A DNA stretch of 44,000 bases, taken from positions 1-44,000 of the forward strand of contig UQCL01000013.1 of assembly GCA_900539505.1 (NCBI GenBank), given 5' to 3'. Below the pieces are notes generated by a model. The model made no database searches, was not told the origin of the DNA, and saw nothing but the letters and a program-made list of their open reading frames with translations. This stretch comes from an uncultured Campylobacter sp. (lineage in GTDB: Bacteria; Campylobacterota; Campylobacteria; Campylobacterales; Campylobacteraceae). Of this stretch, positions 42,441 to 44,000 are shown piece by piece; position 1 is the stretch's first letter; each line of letters starts with the position of its first letter. The position numbers and the translations under genes are program-made.

Positions 42441-42582
42441 CTTATTTCCTTTTGCGATTTTATTTTGATAATTTTAGCGTAAATTTAGGTTAAAATTTTG
42501 AAGGCGACTTATTTTATATCTCAAAATTCCAGTAAAAAATATGTGAGATTAAATTCGGCGACGAATTAAAATTTAGAAGTGT

Positions 42583-42604
42583 GCCGAGCCCCGTAGAGCC
42601 CGGC
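42583..42604 (-). terminator. Hairpin after brnQ
   Basis: GCCGAGC (42583-42589) and GCCCGGC (42598-42604) pair with one wobble, 25 bases past the brnQ stop. The minus-strand sequence after it is ACACTTCTAAATTTT, so the U-tract is displaced; on the plus strand TAAATTTT follows directly. Confidence 0.4.
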
Positions 42605-42628
42605 TAAATTTTAAAATAGCTCTTAAAT

Positions 42629-43960
42629 TTAAAAACTATCGTCTCTTTTTTCAAAGATCAGATGCAGCACGTAGGTCACGGCGAAGGTCAAGGTGCTAGG
42701 CACGATCCAGCCGAGCATCGAATCGTAAAACGGCATCATCTTCACAAACGACGTCACAAGCGGCACCGAAATCCCCAAAATATCAAGTCCGTTTATGACG
42801 CCCTCGACGACGCAAACATAGACGCAGGCGCGGTAAATCAGCTTGCTCGAATCGATCCACGGATTAATCAGCGAGAGGATTATCAGCATGATCGAGATCG
42901 GATAGATGGCGACGAGGACCGGGATGGAACCTTTGATGATGGTCGTAAGGCCGAAATTTGCGACTCCAAAGCCGATCACGCACCAAGCGATCGCCCAGGT
43001 TTTGTATTTGATCTTGCCTTTCGTAAGCTCCTCGAAGTATTCGCTAGCCGAGCTTATAAGACCCAGCGTCGTGGTGATGCAGGCTAGAAAAAACGCACTG
43101 CCTAGGATCACGACGCCAATTCTTCCAAAATAATGATCGCTTACTCGCGACAGAAGCTCCGCTCCGTTGATATTCGGCGTATCCTTGAAAAGCTCCGCAG
43201 AAGTCGCGCCCAGATAGCCCAGCATGAAATATATTGTCATCAGTATGACGCCCGACATCATTCCTGCTTTTATCGTGGAGGTTACAAGGTGCTTTTCGTC
43301 GCTCACGCCGGTTGCTTTAATGGCGTTAATTACGATGATTCCAAATGCCAGCGATGCAAGCGCATCCATCGTCTGATAGCCCTCTACGAAGCCCTTTGCT
43401 GCGGCATGATCAACGTACTCGCCGCTAGGGGCGACGAAGCTTCCGATAGGAAACAAAAATCCCGCGCCGAAAAGCAGCAAAATAAGCGCTAAAAGTATCG
43501 GCGTGAGGTATTTTCCTAGCAGATCAACGAGCTTTGAAGGGTTCATACAGATATAATAGTTCAGCGCAAAATATGCCGCGGAATAAATAAATAACCAAAT
43601 TTGAAGGCGATCTTCCGCAACAAAAGGCTTAATCGCGATATCAAAAGGCATATTCGCCGCACGCGGTATCGCAAAAAGCGGCCCAATAGTAAGATACAAA
43701 AGCGCGGTAAAAACGATCGCAAACACCGGATCTATGCGGCGTACCAGGCTCTGAAGCCCCTTGGCGCGCGCGATTCCCGCAACGCCCAGTACTGGCAGAA
43801 GCACTGCCGTAGCGCAAAAAAACATTATTGCGATATAAAAATTCTGCCCGGATTCCCTACCTAGACCTGGCGGAAAAATAAAATTTCCCGCACCGAAAAA
43901 CATCGCAAATAGCGTAAGTGATATTGTCAGAAACTGGCTTCTACTAAGCTTGCCCTTCAT
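42629..43960 (-). CDS. brnQ: Branched-chain amino acid carrier (LIVCS family)
   Basis: Na+- or H+-coupled uptake of Leu, Ile and Val across the inner membrane. 443 residues with about 12 hydrophobic helices. The N-terminal FAMFFGAGNFIFPPGLGRESG is the family hallmark, and GPLFAIPRAANMPFDIAIKPF and LASLAFGIIVINAIKATG fit LIVCS members. AAGAAGG is 6 bases before the ATG and a TATAAT box lies about 33 bases upstream. It is functionally related to leuA at the left end, but the two are 40 kb apart and no link is shown. Confidence 0.96.
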   Translation of the reverse strand: MKGKLSRSQFLTISLTLFAMFFGAGNFIFPPGLGRESGQNFYIAIMFFCATAVLLPVLGVAGIARAKGLQSLVRRIDPVFAIVFTALLYLTIGPLFAIPRAANMPFDIAIKPFVAEDRLQIWLFIYSAAYFALNYYICMNPSKLVDLLGKYLTPILLALILLLFGAGFLFPIGSFVAPSGEYVDHAAAKGFVEGYQTMDALASLAFGIIVINAIKATGVSDEKHLVTSTIKAGMMSGVILMTIYFMLGYLGATSAELFKDTPNINGAELLSRVSDHYFGRIGVVILGSAFFLACITTTLGLISSASEYFEELTKGKIKYKTWAIAWCVIGFGVANFGLTTIIKGSIPVLVAIYPISIMLIILSLINPWIDSSKLIYRACVYVCVVEGVINGLDILGISVPLVTSFVKMMPFYDSMLGWIVPSTLTFAVTYVLHLIFEKRDDSF

Positions 43961-43992
43961 CTTAAACCTTCTTTAAATAAAGTGAAATTTGT

Positions 43993-43998
43993 ATTATA
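43993..43998 (-). promoter_or_regulatory. -10 box (TATAAT) for brnQ
   Basis: Minus-strand GCTATAATACAAATTTCAC. The box ends about 32 bases before the brnQ ATG. The -35 side lies outside the window. Confidence 0.6.
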
Positions 43999-44000
43999 GC

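Overview
The window is chromosomal DNA from a Campylobacter species (Campylobacterota). Evidence: a complete pgl protein N-glycosylation locus, the gene order pssA-x-ftsH-prmA-...-pgl...-gne and gapA-pgk-tpiA-fabI remembered from C. jejuni, short FtsY and AtpE proteins, and the AAATTT-rich spacers of this group. By eye the GC content is moderate (mid-40s percent), which suggests one of the higher-GC oral species (C. gracilis / rectus / showae type). The species cannot be fixed from the sequence alone.

Layout, left to right. 1-735: an AT-richer end with one unknown gene. 736-820: tRNA-Leu(GAG). 890-32787: an almost unbroken minus-strand array. In transcription order it runs gapA, pgk, tpiA, an inverted-repeat element, fabI, a DEDDy exonuclease, a periplasmic ATP-type DNA ligase, gne, a Wzx-type flippase, an iron-sulfur FrhB-like protein, a pyruvyl transferase, a PglH-like enzyme, a GT2, a second PglH-like enzyme, pglJ, pglB, pglA, pglC, pglD, pglE, pglF, hisH, hisA, prmA, ftsH, pssA, leuA and atpE. 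32788-44000 is more mixed: an MliC-like lipoprotein, an unknown gene, a barstar/barnase pair behind a DedA gene, a SYLF-domain protein, rny, 5-formyl-THF cyclo-ligase, a thioredoxin-fold lipoprotein, ftsY, a DUF1963-like protein and brnQ.

How the genes work together. PglF, PglE and PglD make UDP-diacetylbacillosamine. PglC puts it on undecaprenyl phosphate. PglA, PglJ, two PglH-like enzymes and a GT2 extend it, with Gne supplying the GalNAc-type donor. A flippase moves it across the membrane and PglB transfers it to Asn in D/E-x-N-x-S/T. Here the slot next to gne, which holds the ABC flippase gene pglK in C. jejuni, holds a MOP/Wzx flippase with a polysaccharide pyruvyl transferase and an FrhB-like Fe-S protein. 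That points to an altered, possibly pyruvylated, N-glycan. At least one likely acceptor, the thioredoxin-fold lipoprotein, lies in the same window.

The main oddities are: (1) Asn/Ser- and Lys/Phe-rich low-complexity segments inside many unrelated proteins (PglB, HisH, PrmA, GT2, the Fe-S protein, the exonuclease, the barnase linker, the DUF1963-like protein), built from the same AAAATTCC / AAATTT words that fill the spacers; (2) an exported barnase with all catalytic residues in barnase spacing, coupled to barstar; (3) a 289-bp element of two 94-bp inverted arms in front of fabI; (4) a 38-bp degenerate tandem repeat.
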